NCBI GenBank assembly: GCA_045805805.1 | Contig: JBJMKO010000026.1 | Span: 1 to 64,000, forward strand | Length of the DNA stretch: 64,000 nt | Direction: 5' to 3' | From: VRUE01 sp045805805 | GTDB taxonomy: Bacteria > Actinomycetota > Thermoleophilia > Solirubrobacterales > 70-9 | In this document: piece by piece, positions 27,101 to 35,959 of the stretch | How the letters are laid out: the number at the start of each line of letters is the position of its first letter | Position numbering within the stretch: the first letter of the stretch is position 1 | Position numbers and translations under genes: made by a program | Notes under the pieces: generated by a model | What the model saw: only the letters and a program-made list of their open reading frames with translations | The model's database searches: none | Told to the model about the DNA's origin: nothing

Positions 27101-27928
27101 CTAGTGATGGGACTTGGCCGACTTGCCGGGGCCGCCGGCTTCCGGCTTCCCTTCGCCGGGCTTTGCGGACGGTGGCCCGCCGGAGGGTTGTGAGGGCGAT
27201 GCGACAGATCCCCCCTCCCCCGACTTGCCGGACGAATCGTCGGTCGGCTTCGCGGGAGCGCTGGCATGTCGGGGCTTGCCGGAGTGGTGGCTCTTCGACT
27301 CCCCCGTCGAAGAGGTGGCGGGCTTGGCATTCCCCTGGCCCTTCGCCTTGCCCTGCGAGTGGCCCTTTGCCATTGGCTTCGACTTCGCCTTCGCCTTCGC
27401 CGGCGCGGCCTTCCCGGGCTGCGGCGACGACTCGGGCCGGGAGGAGGGGGTGGGCAGTGCCGTCGCCGGTTCGCCCGCCGGTTCGGGAGCGGGCGCGGAG
27501 GGCGGCTGCGCCTGCACCGGAGGCGCCTTCCCGGTGGGCTCATGACCGACCTGGTTCGACTCACCGAGGCCCCGGCCGGCGGGCGAGCGGGATCGACCGG
27601 GGGAAGACGAGTCGGTGAGAGCACTCGCCCGATGGTGGGCAAACCCGGTGTGCCCTACCCCACTTCGCTGTGTCAGCGCGATCGCGTCACCGACGGCGGC
27701 GGACCCACCCGGGCCATCTGGGATAGCTCCGCTGAAAACGCCGGGGAAGCCCAGTTGGGAGATGAACGCGACCAGGCCCAAGCCGACCACGCTGACCGTC
27801 CCCAACAGCGCGATCGTCGTGTTTCGCAACCTCGCGAGCATGCTGTCGCCCACCACGCTCGAGTACAAGGTCGAGGGAGCAAGCGCCTGTCGGATCCTGG
27901 AGACCACCGATACGTCCATCGGCGGCAC
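27101..27928 (-). CDS. Single-span membrane protein with long disordered Pro/Ala/Lys tail
   Basis: A protein of 275 residues. A short N-terminal part has a basic stretch (LARLRNTTIALLGTVSVVGL), a single membrane span (about 38-58, LGTVSVVGLGLVAFISQLGF), and then about 200 residues rich in Pro, Ala, Ser, Gly and Lys with repeats such as KAKAKSKPMAKG. I recognise no family. The tail is likely outside and unstructured, suited to crossing or binding the cell wall. It lies 11 bases from holA and downstream of comEC on the same strand. A second ATG at 27919 is an alternative start. Confidence 0.75.
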   Translation of the reverse strand: MPPMDVSVVSRIRQALAPSTLYSSVVGDSMLARLRNTTIALLGTVSVVGLGLVAFISQLGFPGVFSGAIPDGPGGSAAVGDAIALTQRSGVGHTGFAHHRASALTDSSSPGRSRSPAGRGLGESNQVGHEPTGKAPPVQAQPPSAPAPEPAGEPATALPTPSSRPESSPQPGKAAPAKAKAKSKPMAKGHSQGKAKGQGNAKPATSSTGESKSHHSGKPRHASAPAKPTDDSSGKSGEGGSVASPSQPSGGPPSAKPGEGKPEAGGPGKSAKSHH

Positions 27929-27996
27929 CGCGCCGTTGCGAAAGCGAATTCACCCAAAACACCCAATATTGGGTCGGAGATCCGTTGAGGTGCGCC

Positions 27997-29889
27997 TCAG
28001 CCGTTCCTGCGGATCCCCACCGTGGCGCGGCTGACGTCGAGGACGATCGTCCCGTCGCGATCGGTGCGCAAGGTGGCGACATGATGCGCGGCGAGGATCG
28101 CGAGCGGGGCCGCCGTCGGGTGACCGTAGGGATTGTCGGCTCCGACCGAGATCACGGCGAGCCTTGGCCCGATCCGGTCGAGAAGGCCGTCGAGGCCGGC
28201 GTCCTCGCTGCCGTGGTGGGCCACCTTGAGGACGTCGACCGGACCGGGATCGATCGGGACAGCTTCGGCCTCGGCGTCAGCTGTCAGCAGCATCGAGAAG
28301 TCGCGCCAGCGGGCCAGCAGGACGAGGGCCTGGGCGTTGGGGTCGCCGGCAAGCGGCTCCGCAAGCAGCTCGGGAGGCGGCCAGAGGACTTCGATCCGCA
28401 GCCGCCCGGAGCGAAGCGTGTCGCCCTCGGCGATCCGTGCCGGAGCGGCGCCAGACGCCTCAGCCTCATCGCGTAGATCTCGGCTGAGCCTGGCGTATGC
28501 GAGCCGGGCGACCGGGAAGTGCCCGAGCAGTTCCTCGATCCCGCCGGCGTGGTCGGACTGTTCGTGGGTGACGATCGCGGCGCCCAGCCGCCCGACCCCG
28601 GCGGAGCGCAACTTCGCGACGAGGTCGTCCCCCGGCGGCCCCCCGTCGACGAGGACGGCAGGAGCTCCAGCCGGCTGGAGCAGAATCGCATCGCCCTGCC
28701 CCACATCGAGCACTGAGACACGCAAGCCCGAGGCGGGCCCGGCTGCATCGGCGCCTCCCCCCGCACCGGCCCAAACCACCCCCGCGGCAACAAGCCCCAG
28801 CCCGACCACGACACATCCCCGCAGCAGGGGCCGACGGGACGAAATCCGCCGCATAGGCGAGGATTTCGTCCCGTCGGCAGGGGGTTTCCGCCGGCGCCTC
28901 AGGGTTGAGAGACGGTGGCGGCGCGCCAACCATGGGGTGCCGAGGGCGGCCCCGGCCAGGGCGACGTAGGTGGCGATCAGGCCGATCGGGCCGAGCCGCA
29001 CGTGCAGATAGGCCCAGCTCGGGCGAGCGCACCATGCCGCCACCTGGGCGATGTAAGCGAGCAGTGGGGCCTCGGCCGCGTTGAGGATCTCGACGGGAAA
29101 GCCTGGGACCTGGCCGCCCACCGCGGCGAGCATTCCCAGCCACATCGCAGGAGCCACCGCCGGCAGGGCCAGCAGGTTGGCGGCGAGGGTCATGGTCGAG
29201 ACGGCGCCGAAGTGGAAGGCGATCAGCGGCGCGGTGGCCAGGGTCGCGGCAACCGTCATCGCGACGCCCTCGGCGAGCGCGCCACGCCAGCCCCCGGTTC
29301 CGATCCGCGATACGACCCCCGCGCGCAAGGGCGCAGCCAGGATGAGGATGCCGAGGACGGCGGCGAAGCTGAGCTGCCAGCCGACATCGACGGCGATGCT
29401 GGGGTCGACCGCAAGCGTGACGACGGCTGCCACGGCCAGCCCGTAGAGGCGCGAGGCACGCCGTCCGGCAAGGGTCGCCAGCAGGCCGAGCGCACCCATC
29501 ACGCCGGCGCGCAGGATCGAGGGCCCGGCGCCGGCGAGGGGCACGTAGACGACGATCGCGACGAGGATCCAGACGAGGCGGGTCCGCAGCGGCATGCCAA
29601 GTGCCGCCAGCAGCGGCATCGCCAGCAGAGCGAGCAGCGCTACGTTCTGACCGCTGACCGCGAGCAGGTGGCTGAGGCCCGAGCGACGGAAGTCCTCGAC
29701 CGTGCCCGCGTCGATGCGCTCGTCCTCGCCGAGGACGAAGCCCCTCGCCAGCGCAGCCTCGCGAGACGGCATACCGCGACCGAGCGCTATCTCGGCGCGG
29801 CCGCGGATCTCCCCGCGGTGGGCAAGCGCGAGCACCGCCACCGCCACGGCGGAGAGGACGACCAGCCTCGATGGCCACCCGCTCCGCAT
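27997..29889 (-). CDS. comEC: ComEC/Rec2 family DNA-uptake channel
   Basis: The predicted channel for transforming DNA has 630 residues. The competence domain has LSHLLAVSGQNVALLALL (about 95-112) and AGAGPSILRAGVMG. A C-terminal metallo-beta-lactamase-like domain begins SVLDVGQGDAILLQPAG, continues with THEQSDHAGGIEEL, and has LKVAHHGSEDAG. The usual N-terminal OB/DUF4131 part is nearly absent, which makes it short (about 750 is common). The start at 29889 overlaps no upstream gene. A 47-bp foldback at 28831-28877 is inserted in frame between the two halves. Confidence 0.92.
   Translation of the reverse strand: MRSGWPSRLVVLSAVAVAVLALAHRGEIRGRAEIALGRGMPSREAALARGFVLGEDERIDAGTVEDFRRSGLSHLLAVSGQNVALLALLAMPLLAALGMPLRTRLVWILVAIVVYVPLAGAGPSILRAGVMGALGLLATLAGRRASRLYGLAVAAVVTLAVDPSIAVDVGWQLSFAAVLGILILAAPLRAGVVSRIGTGGWRGALAEGVAMTVAATLATAPLIAFHFGAVSTMTLAANLLALPAVAPAMWLGMLAAVGGQVPGFPVEILNAAEAPLLAYIAQVAAWCARPSWAYLHVRLGPIGLIATYVALAGAALGTPWLARRHRLSTLRRRRKPPADGTKSSPMRRISSRRPLLRGCVVVGLGLVAAGVVWAGAGGGADAAGPASGLRVSVLDVGQGDAILLQPAGAPAVLVDGGPPGDDLVAKLRSAGVGRLGAAIVTHEQSDHAGGIEELLGHFPVARLAYARLSRDLRDEAEASGAAPARIAEGDTLRSGRLRIEVLWPPPELLAEPLAGDPNAQALVLLARWRDFSMLLTADAEAEAVPIDPGPVDVLKVAHHGSEDAGLDGLLDRIGPRLAVISVGADNPYGHPTAAPLAILAAHHVATLRTDRDGTIVLDVSRATVGIRRNG
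28831..28877. repeat. Perfect 17-bp-arm foldback inside comEC
   Basis: The arms CCGACGGGACGAAATCC (28831-28847) and their exact complement (28861-28877) flank a 13-base loop that itself folds (CGCCGCATAGGCG). In protein it gives a short Arg/Pro/Ser-rich linker (PADGTKSSPMRRISSRRP). It sits between the membrane domain and the hydrolase-like domain. Confidence 0.9.
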
Positions 29890-29896
29890 CGCGCCG

Positions 29897-30502
29897 CTAG
29901 GGCTGAAGACGGGCGCGCAGCGACTCCATCGTCGCCGGCCCGATGCCGTTGACCTGATCGAGCTGGTCGACTGAGGAGAGGCCACCGTGCTGTTCGCGGA
30001 ACTCGACGATGTCCTGTGCCGTGACCGGGCCGATCCCGTCGATCGTGTCGAGCTGCTCGACGGTGGCTGTGCCGAGGCCGATCGGCCCGTCTTCGCTCAT
30101 CGCCCCCGCCGCCGCAAGCGGCGCTCCGCCCGGCCCCTTCCTCGGCACCACGACCTGCTGGCCGTCGGCAAGGCGCGCCGCGAGGTTGATCGCTTCGAGC
30201 AGAGCGCCGCCGGTCGCCCCGCCGGCACGCTCGACGGCATCGGTCACCCGGGCGCCGCCGGGCAGCCGGTAGACGCCAGGGCGGGTGACGGCGCCGGTGA
30301 CGTCGACCACCACGTCCCCGCTCGAGCCGCCGCTGCCGAGTGCGAAGCTGCTGCCGCCCGAGCTCGGAGACGCTGAGAAAGAGCTCGACGAGGAGCTGGA
30401 GCCGCCACTCCCCTCGGCCCGGATCGCCCGCGCCCCGAGCAGCAGCAGCGCCACCGCGATGGCGCCGTAGACGGCGATCTGCGACCTGCTCAGCTCGGGC
30501 AT
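29897..30502 (-). CDS. comEA: ComEA-type DNA-binding competence protein
   Basis: A 201-residue membrane-anchored DNA receptor. It has one N-terminal span (AVYGAIAVALLLLGARAI, about 9-26), a Ser/Gly-rich linker, and an SLBB domain (VDVTGAVTRPGVYRLPGGAR). Two helix-hairpin-helix motifs (LDTIDGIGPVTAQDIVEFR and LDQVNGIGPATMESLRARL) end the protein. Its ATG at 30502 is chosen over an upstream in-frame codon because it opens directly before the membrane span. It precedes comEC by 7 bases. Confidence 0.93.
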   Translation of the reverse strand: MPELSRSQIAVYGAIAVALLLLGARAIRAEGSGGSSSSSSSFSASPSSGGSSFALGSGGSSGDVVVDVTGAVTRPGVYRLPGGARVTDAVERAGGATGGALLEAINLAARLADGQQVVVPRKGPGGAPLAAAGAMSEDGPIGLGTATVEQLDTIDGIGPVTAQDIVEFREQHGGLSSVDQLDQVNGIGPATMESLRARLQP

Positions 30503-30559
30503 TGCCCGAACCGTCCCCGATGCCGGCGCGCGCGTGGCGCGCACATTCACACGGTTTAG

Positions 30560-30955
30560 CTACAAGTCTTCGTCGTCATAGCCAGCCACCTCTGCGAGCT
30601 GGTCGCTGTAGAGCTCGGAGGCCGCGACCGGTGGCGACTGGACCGAGACGCAGGCAAGCTCGGCGTCGCCATCGTTGGCGATCGAGTGTTCGGTGGCGGG
30701 AGGAACGAGGATCAGATCGCCCTCGGCGACCTGCTGCGTGTCGCCGGCCACCGACATCGTCCCGGTCCCCCTGACCACGACATAGGCCTGCTCGGCCTCC
30801 TCGTGGGAGCGAAGGGTCTGCTCGGCGCCCGACGGCAGCTCGAGCCAGGTGACGGAGAGATTGCGCGAGCCGAGCTCCCCCGCGTCCATGAGCACGCGGG
30901 TGCGCAGTCGATGCCACTCCTCGACCGGCGCCTCTGTGAGCCTTCTGACCTGCAC
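30560..30955 (-). CDS. Cupin-domain protein
   Basis: A 131-residue single cupin. The two cupin motifs are visible around LRSHEEAEQAYVVVRGTGTM and ILVPPATEHSIANDGD, with His and Glu as likely metal ligands. The N-terminus (VRRLTEAPVEEWHRLRTRVL) resembles sugar or small-molecule cupins, but the substrate is unknown. It lies upstream of comEA on the same strand with a gap of 57 bases. Confidence 0.82.
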   Translation of the reverse strand: MQVRRLTEAPVEEWHRLRTRVLMDAGELGSRNLSVTWLELPSGAEQTLRSHEEAEQAYVVVRGTGTMSVAGDTQQVAEGDLILVPPATEHSIANDGDAELACVSVQSPPVAASELYSDQLAEVAGYDDEDL

Positions 30956-31047
30956 GCGCGCCCTTTCTACCAGAAAGTCTGCCCGGAGCAGTTGAAAACC
31001 AGGCTGCTGGCCTCAGCGGATGACTAAATTGACCAGCTTGCCTGGCG

Positions 31048-31755
31048 TCAGATGACCGGCGAAAGGGCTTCGAGGATGTGGGGCCAGATGTAGACCTCGA
31101 CCGTCGCGGCGAAGATGAGGGTGGGGACCGCGATCAGGACGGTGATCAGGGTGGCGGCGAGGAGCTGGTTCCACTCGCCCCGGCGACTGGCGATCAGCCA
31201 TGCGGCGAGAGGCAGGAAGAGCGCGGCCAGCTCGGGGATCGCGTGCGGGAGGACGCTGAGGAGCAGCAACCCGATCGGCATGTGGAGCTGGTAGGAGATC
31301 GTCGAGCCCTGGAAGCCGAGGTAGAGGGCCTGGGTCGAGAGCGAGAAGAGGGTGACGGCGCAGACGAAGAGGATCGCCAACTCCCCGGCCTTGACGTGAA
31401 TCCACTGTGAGAGGCCCTTGCGCTGGGCGGCGGCGATCGGCATCGAGGCACCGGCGATGAAGCCGGCGACGCAGGCGGTCGCATGCAGGGCCAGCACCAG
31501 CGAGTTGCGCCAGAGGATCGGCAGCAGGTCGCCGGGTTGCGAAGGTTCGGTCAAGCCCGGCAGGTGGATCGGCGTGATGTCCGGGGTGAGCAGGCCGGCG
31601 ACGACCCACACGGCGCCGAGCAGGGCCAGCGCGATCGCCACGCTCAGCGCCAGCCAGCCGCGCAGGACCGCCCAGCGCCCCTCGCTCCAAGCGTCCAGCG
31701 TTTCTCGCGTGTCCTCCATCCCATGCGAGAAGACGTGCTCGTTGGCCGTGTTCAT
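31048..31755 (-). CDS. Multi-span membrane protein resembling SpoIIM/DUF95
   Basis: A protein of 235 residues with five or six hydrophobic segments. WRNSLVLALHATACVAGFIA and the LLLLSVLPHAIPELAALFLP segment match the pattern of the SpoIIM/DUF95 family, in which a conserved PH-x-x-E motif sits before a membrane span. A role in sporulation should not be assumed, because the family is widespread in non-sporing bacteria. The start MNTANEH at 31755 lies 38 bases from tRNA-Ala. Confidence 0.6.
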   Translation of the reverse strand: MNTANEHVFSHGMEDTRETLDAWSEGRWAVLRGWLALSVAIALALLGAVWVVAGLLTPDITPIHLPGLTEPSQPGDLLPILWRNSLVLALHATACVAGFIAGASMPIAAAQRKGLSQWIHVKAGELAILFVCAVTLFSLSTQALYLGFQGSTISYQLHMPIGLLLLSVLPHAIPELAALFLPLAAWLIASRRGEWNQLLAATLITVLIAVPTLIFAATVEVYIWPHILEALSPVI

Positions 31756-31793
31756 CGCTCACTCATCGGCAGGCGGGCGAGAAGATTGAGAAG

Positions 31794-31866
31794 TGGAGCT
31801 GGAGGGACTCGAACCCTCGACCTACGCGCTGCCAGCGCGTCGCTCTTCCAGCTGAGCTACAGCCCC
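31794..31866 (-). tRNA. tRNA-Ala (GGC)
   Basis: A 73-nt cloverleaf on the minus strand. The acceptor GGGGCTG pairs with CAGCTCC (one G-T pair), with discriminator A. The D arm is GCTC/GAGC. The anticodon stem ACGCG/CGCGT has loop CTGGCAG, anticodon GGC. The T arm contains GGTTCGAGTCC. CCA is not encoded. Confidence 0.95.
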
Positions 31867-32060
31867 AGGAGACTCGTATCGCGGTTGCTGAGTCTAGCGT
31901 TGCGGGCAGGTCGTTTCGTGCCGGCACAGCGCCCGGCAACCGGAGTAGGGTCCTTGCTCAATCCAGGGCCACGAGCTGTTCGACGACCGCGCGGAGACCC
32001 GTTATCACCCTCAGGGCGCCGGGTTCCCCGGCCGTCCGAGTGGATCGAAGGAGGCTCATC

Positions 32061-33014
32061 GTGGCCACGCCCGCACCGGAGCTTCCCGAGCAGGAGCTCA
32101 CCGAGCACAAGAAGGGGATGCCGGCCGAGGGCAGTCTGGTCGACCGGATCGCCAACATGACCGTCACCGTCGTGCCCCTGGCGCTGGTCGGCTACGCCGC
32201 CTGGCTCGTCTGGGGCGGCATCCTCGACTGGCAGGCGGTGCTGATCTTCTTCGCCACCCTGATCCCCTTCGGGCTTGGGATCACGGTCGGCTTCCACCGC
32301 CTCTTCACCCACCGCTCGTTCAAGACCTCGGCGCCGATGCGGGGGTTGTGGGCGGTGCTGGGCTCGATGGCGCTGGAGGGCCCGGTGATCGAGTGGGTCG
32401 CCTACCATCGCCGCCACCATGCCTTCTCCGACGAAGAGGGCGATCCGCACAGCCCCCACGTCGGTCATGGCGACGGCTGGCGGGGCGCCCTACGCGGCCT
32501 CTTCTACGCCCACGTCGGCTGGGTCCTGTTCAGCACCGAGCCGGCCGAAGAGGAGCGCTACGCCCCCGACCTGATGGAGGACCGGGTCGTGCGCTTCGTC
32601 GACCGCACCTTCGTGCTCTGGGCCGTGCTCGGACTGGCGATCCCGTTCGGCCTCGGCGTGGCGCTGACCGGGACGATCTACGGCGGGCTGCTCGGCCTGC
32701 TCTGGGGCGGCGCCGTGAGGATCTTCGTCCTCCACCACATCACCTTCTGCATCAACTCCCTCTGCCACTTCTTCGGCAGTCGCGACTTCGCCACCGGGGA
32801 CGAGTCGCGCAACCTGGCCCTGCTGGCGCCGTTCACCTTCGGCGAGGCCTGGCACAACAACCACCACGCCTTCCCCACCTCGGCTCGGCATGGCCTGGGA
32901 CGTGGTCAGCTCGATCCCTCGGGGGCTTTGATCTCGCTGATGGAGCGAGTCGGCCTGGCCTGGGACGTGGTCCGCGTCAGCCCCGAGCGGATCGCTTCCA
33001 AGGCCGCCGGGTAG
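32061..33014 (+). CDS. Acyl-CoA/acyl-lipid delta-9-type fatty acid desaturase
   Basis: A 317-residue membrane di-iron enzyme that introduces a double bond into fatty acyl chains. The three histidine boxes are clear: HRLFTH (about 85-90), HRRHH (about 122-126) and HNNHH (about 273-277). Membrane segments flank them. The GTG start at 32061 is preceded by GAAGGAGG at seven bases. An earlier ATG-like frame begins without such a site. It probably adjusts membrane fluidity, a fitting neighbour for the stress block. Confidence 0.93.
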   Translation: MATPAPELPEQELTEHKKGMPAEGSLVDRIANMTVTVVPLALVGYAAWLVWGGILDWQAVLIFFATLIPFGLGITVGFHRLFTHRSFKTSAPMRGLWAVLGSMALEGPVIEWVAYHRRHHAFSDEEGDPHSPHVGHGDGWRGALRGLFYAHVGWVLFSTEPAEEERYAPDLMEDRVVRFVDRTFVLWAVLGLAIPFGLGVALTGTIYGGLLGLLWGGAVRIFVLHHITFCINSLCHFFGSRDFATGDESRNLALLAPFTFGEAWHNNHHAFPTSARHGLGRGQLDPSGALISLMERVGLAWDVVRVSPERIASKAAG

Positions 33015-33021
33015 CCCCTCA

Positions 33022-34065
33022 CTACAGGATCAGATCCAAGACCTTGCGCTCGAGCAGGCCCTGCTGGCGCGGGGTGACGGTGTCATCGGGAGCGAGGTTC
33101 GGAAGCTCGATCGTCTTGCCGTCTCGAAACCGATCGAGCACCCGGGGGTCGATGTAGGAGCTCCGGCAGACCGCCGGGGTGTTGCCGAGCCGCTCGGCGA
33201 CGCGCCCGATAGCCGCTCGGATCGCGCGCTCTCGGCTCCCTTTGGAGGTGGGCGACTCCTCACGCGCCAGCTCGACCGCGGCGAGAACGGTCCCGTGCCA
33301 GGTGCGGAAGTCCTTTGCCGAGAACTCCTCGCCGGCCTTTGCCTGCAGGTAGGCATTGACGTCCTCCGAGCGGACGTCGTGCCACGCGCCGTCCTCACGG
33401 AAGACGAGAAGGTCGCCGGGGCCGCTGCGCCTGCGACGCATCGCTTCGACCGCCGACTTGACCCCCGGATCGCGGATCGCCTGGATGCGGCGCTGGCCAC
33501 TCTTGGCCGGAAAGTCGAAGACGACCTCCCCACCCTCGATCGAGACGTGCTCGCGCTGCACCGTCGCCACCCCGTAGCTCTCGTGCGCTTCCGCGTATTC
33601 CTCCCCCCCGATCCGAAAGAAACCGAGATCGAGCAGGCGCACCGCGCATGCCAGCGCGCGCTCGCGCGGCATCCCTTCGCGAGCAAGGTCTTTTTTTACG
33701 GCCCGGCGAAGCCGAGGCAGTGCGGAGGCGAACTCGCGCATCGACTCGAACTTCCTTTGCGCAGCCCAGAGATGCCAGCGCTCGTGGTAGAGGTATTGCT
33801 TGCGACCCGCTTCGTCGAGGCCGGTCGCCTGGATGTGGCCGAAGGGATCGCCGCAGATCCAGACCTCTCGCCACGCCGGCGGGATCGCGAGCTCGCGAAT
33901 GCGCGCGAGGGTGTCCTCGTCCTCGACCCGCCCGCCATCGGCATCCAGGTAGCTGAAGCCGCCCCCACGGCGACGACGGACGATGCCGGGACCAGTGCAG
34001 TCCGAGCGCCTGAGTCGCCCCCGCGGGCGAGACCCAGGTCCCCTCATCTCTGCCTGGCCATTCAT
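33022..34065 (-). CDS. DNA topoisomerase IB, poxvirus type
   Basis: A 347-residue tyrosine topoisomerase that relaxes supercoils. GGGFSYLDADGGRV opens the N-terminal domain. The catalytic region has KSGQRRIQAIRDP, FSAKDFRTWHGTV (His) and GNTPAVCRSSYIDPRVLDRF with the active Tyr. AGGAGGG abuts the ATG at 34065. The ATG at 34047 is an alternative with a more distant ribosome site, so the start is uncertain by six residues. The gene diverges from the sigma factor gene, and a weaker SigF-like box lies upstream. Confidence 0.92.
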   Translation of the reverse strand: MNGQAEMRGPGSRPRGRLRRSDCTGPGIVRRRRGGGFSYLDADGGRVEDEDTLARIRELAIPPAWREVWICGDPFGHIQATGLDEAGRKQYLYHERWHLWAAQRKFESMREFASALPRLRRAVKKDLAREGMPRERALACAVRLLDLGFFRIGGEEYAEAHESYGVATVQREHVSIEGGEVVFDFPAKSGQRRIQAIRDPGVKSAVEAMRRRRSGPGDLLVFREDGAWHDVRSEDVNAYLQAKAGEEFSAKDFRTWHGTVLAAVELAREESPTSKGSRERAIRAAIGRVAERLGNTPAVCRSSYIDPRVLDRFRDGKTIELPNLAPDDTVTPRQQGLLERKVLDLIL

Positions 34066-34097
34066 CCCTCCTGAACGATCTGCTGGTCTCAGGCTTA

Positions 34098-34123
34098 CTG
34101 CCCCGCCCCGTGCCGGCTCAAAC
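34098..34123 (-). promoter_or_regulatory. Weak SigF-like promoter candidate for topoisomerase IB
   Basis: On the minus strand GTTT (34123-34120), a 16-base spacer and GGGCAG (34103-34098) differ by one base from the four strong sites. It would start transcription about 25 bases before the topoisomerase ATG. Confidence 0.3.
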
Positions 34124-34131
34124 GTGAGCAA

Positions 34132-34157
34132 GTTTTCACGGAGACGGCATCGGGTAG
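34132..34157 (+). promoter_or_regulatory. SigB/SigF-type promoter of the sigma factor gene
   Basis: GTTT at 34132-34135, a 16-base spacer and GGGTAG at 34152-34157 match the known SigB/SigF consensus GTTT-N14-17-GGGTAt. The site lies 100 bases before the sigma factor ATG, so the sigma factor would activate itself. Confidence 0.75.
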
Positions 34158-34256
34158 AGACAACTCCGCCACAATGACTGCTGGAACCGCACAGGCCATT
34201 TGCATTTGAGCGGTGCCGGGCGCGAAAGTCCGTCCACCATCCGACCGTTGGGCCAG

Positions 34257-35069
34257 ATGCCACCAGCTGAGGGGAACAGAGAGGAAGCAAGCCATACACC
34301 GGCACCCGAGGCCGAGATTCAGCTCGTCGGCGAGCGGGAGCTCTGGCAGCGCTTTGCGCACGACAGGGATCCGGCGGTTCGGGAGGAGCTGGTCCGCCGC
34401 AACATGGCCTTCGCAAAACGGCTGGCACTTCGATACCGAGGAGTCAGCGAGTCATTCGACGACCTGCTGCAGGTAGCCGCGCTCGGCCTGCTCAACGCGG
34501 TCGATCGCTTCGATCCCGACCGCGGCATCCCCTTCACCGCCTTCGCCTCGCCGACCATCCTCGGCGAGCTGAAGCGACATTTTCGCGACCGGGTCTGGAC
34601 GGTCCGGGTGCCCCGCGGCCTGCACGACCGGATGGCCGAAGTCGACAAGGCGATCACCGAGCTGACAAAGAAGCTTCAGCGATCCCCGTCGATCGGCGAG
34701 ATCGCCGATCGGCTTGGCCTGGACCAGACCGACGTGCTCGAGGTGATGGAGGCGAGTCATAACCGCCGCCCACTCTCGCTGGACCGTCCGGCCGGACCCG
34801 ACGATGCCGAGGAAGCTCCCCTGGCCGAGTGGATCGGGGAGGTGGATGAGAGCTTCGAGCTGGCAGAAGGTCGGATCGCTCTCGAGGCGGCGCTACCGCA
34901 TCTCGACGACCGTGAGCGCCTGGTAGTGCGCATGCGCTTCACCGACGACATGACGCAGTCTCAGATCGCCGAGCGGATCGGCTGTTCGCAGATGCATGTA
35001 TCGCGCATCCTGCGGCACGCCCTGAACAAGATCAGAGAGCAAGTCAGGGAACAGCAGCAAAGCGAATGA
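34257..35069 (+). CDS. SigB/SigF-family stress sigma factor
   Basis: A 270-residue group III sigma factor. Region 2 shows LVRRNMAFAKRLALRYRGVS and DDLLQVAALGLLNAVDRFDP, with TAFASPTILGELKRHFRD. Region 3 is present (QRSPSIGEIADRLGL). Region 4 ends QSQIAERIGCSQMHVSRILR. Start ATG 34257 is favoured. An in-frame TTG at 34200 would add 19 residues without similarity to the family. A matching promoter lies upstream and a convergent anti-sigma gene overlaps its 3' end by 26 bases. Confidence 0.93.
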   Translation: MPPAEGNREEASHTPAPEAEIQLVGERELWQRFAHDRDPAVREELVRRNMAFAKRLALRYRGVSESFDDLLQVAALGLLNAVDRFDPDRGIPFTAFASPTILGELKRHFRDRVWTVRVPRGLHDRMAEVDKAITELTKKLQRSPSIGEIADRLGLDQTDVLEVMEASHNRRPLSLDRPAGPDDAEEAPLAEWIGEVDESFELAEGRIALEAALPHLDDRERLVVRMRFTDDMTQSQIAERIGCSQMHVSRILRHALNKIREQVREQQQSE

Positions 35070-35898
35070 GCAGATAGTCGCCGTCTTCCGATTCATCGAC
35101 GGAGAGCGCGGCGGCCAGGCTCTCGAGCGAGCCCCCGATCCCGGGCAACGCAAGCTCTTGGCGAATCCGGCCGGCGGCGCCCGCCTCCATCGGCCCCAAT
35201 CGCAGCTCGATCCCACCGGAGTCCTCCTCCAACCCGAGGCGCACCCGGCCGTCGGCGAAGCTCTCAGGGGCGGCGGCCGCGATCGCATCGGTGACCAGGA
35301 CCGTGTCGGAGACGCGGTCCACCGAAAGGTCATGCCTGGCGGCCAGCGCGCCAACCACGCGCGCGAGAACCGGGGCGAGCAGCTCGGAGCGGTCGATCAC
35401 CATCTCGGTGCGATCTACGCGATTGGACTCCAGCTCGATCGGGTCCCCGCTTCCATCGGCGCCGCCACCCCGCAAGGGAATGCGCATCGTGACCTCCGTG
35501 CCTCGGTCAAAGCCGCCTGAGATCGAGAAGTTGCTGGAGAGCGCCGCGATCCACGAAAGGCCCAGGCGCAGGCTGTTGTGTGCGGAGCCGTCAGCCTGGG
35601 GCTTGAGCCCAAGCCCTTCGTCGCGGACCACCACGGTGAGGCCCTCCGCATCCGGATGGGCCTCCACGCCGAGCGGTCCCGGCTCCCCTCGGTAGGCATG
35701 GACGACGACGTTCATGCAGGCCTCGGTGACGACCGTCTTCAGATCCGCGAGGCCAGGCTCGTCCATTCCAATCTGCTCGGCCAACCCGGACAGGGCGTGG
35801 CGGACCACAGAGACGTTCTCTGCCTTTGCGGAGAGCACCATTTGCAGTCCCCCCCCAGGCGGACCTTGCATCAGCATAGTTTCGGACGTCAGTCGCAT
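35044..35898 (-). CDS. Two-lobed RsbW-type anti-sigma ATPase
   Basis: A protein of 284 residues. The N-terminal half (about 20-145) is an HATPase of the RsbW/SpoIIAB type: TVVTEACMNVVVHAY (N box), VVVRDEGLGLKPQ (G1) and FDRGTEVTMRIPL (G3). The second half (about 165-280), starting RSELLAPVLARVVGALAARH, has the same helix-strand pattern but lacks N and G boxes. It looks like a degenerate second HATPase domain. It should bind and block the adjacent sigma factor. Its 3' end overlaps the sigma gene tail, and it carries its own SigF-type promoter at 35960-35985. Confidence 0.88.
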   Translation of the reverse strand: MRLTSETMLMQGPPGGGLQMVLSAKAENVSVVRHALSGLAEQIGMDEPGLADLKTVVTEACMNVVVHAYRGEPGPLGVEAHPDAEGLTVVVRDEGLGLKPQADGSAHNSLRLGLSWIAALSSNFSISGGFDRGTEVTMRIPLRGGGADGSGDPIELESNRVDRTEMVIDRSELLAPVLARVVGALAARHDLSVDRVSDTVLVTDAIAAAAPESFADGRVRLGLEEDSGGIELRLGPMEAGAAGRIRQELALPGIGGSLESLAAALSVDESEDGDYLLIRFAAVP

Positions 35899-35959
35899 CC
35901 TCGTCGCCGGGCCGAGCTCGTCAGGACGCCGAGCATAGCCATGGTTCGGGATTCATTGC

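Noticed and set aside
27961..27974. Perfect palindrome ACCCAATATTGGGT, with a similar ACCCAATATTTGG at 53821
   Set aside because: Two AT-centred sites alone do not support an operator. No shared gene function was found.
32040..32060. An in-frame start 21 bases upstream of the desaturase GTG
   Set aside because: The strong GAAGGAGG lies between it and the GTG at 32061, which fits the later start.
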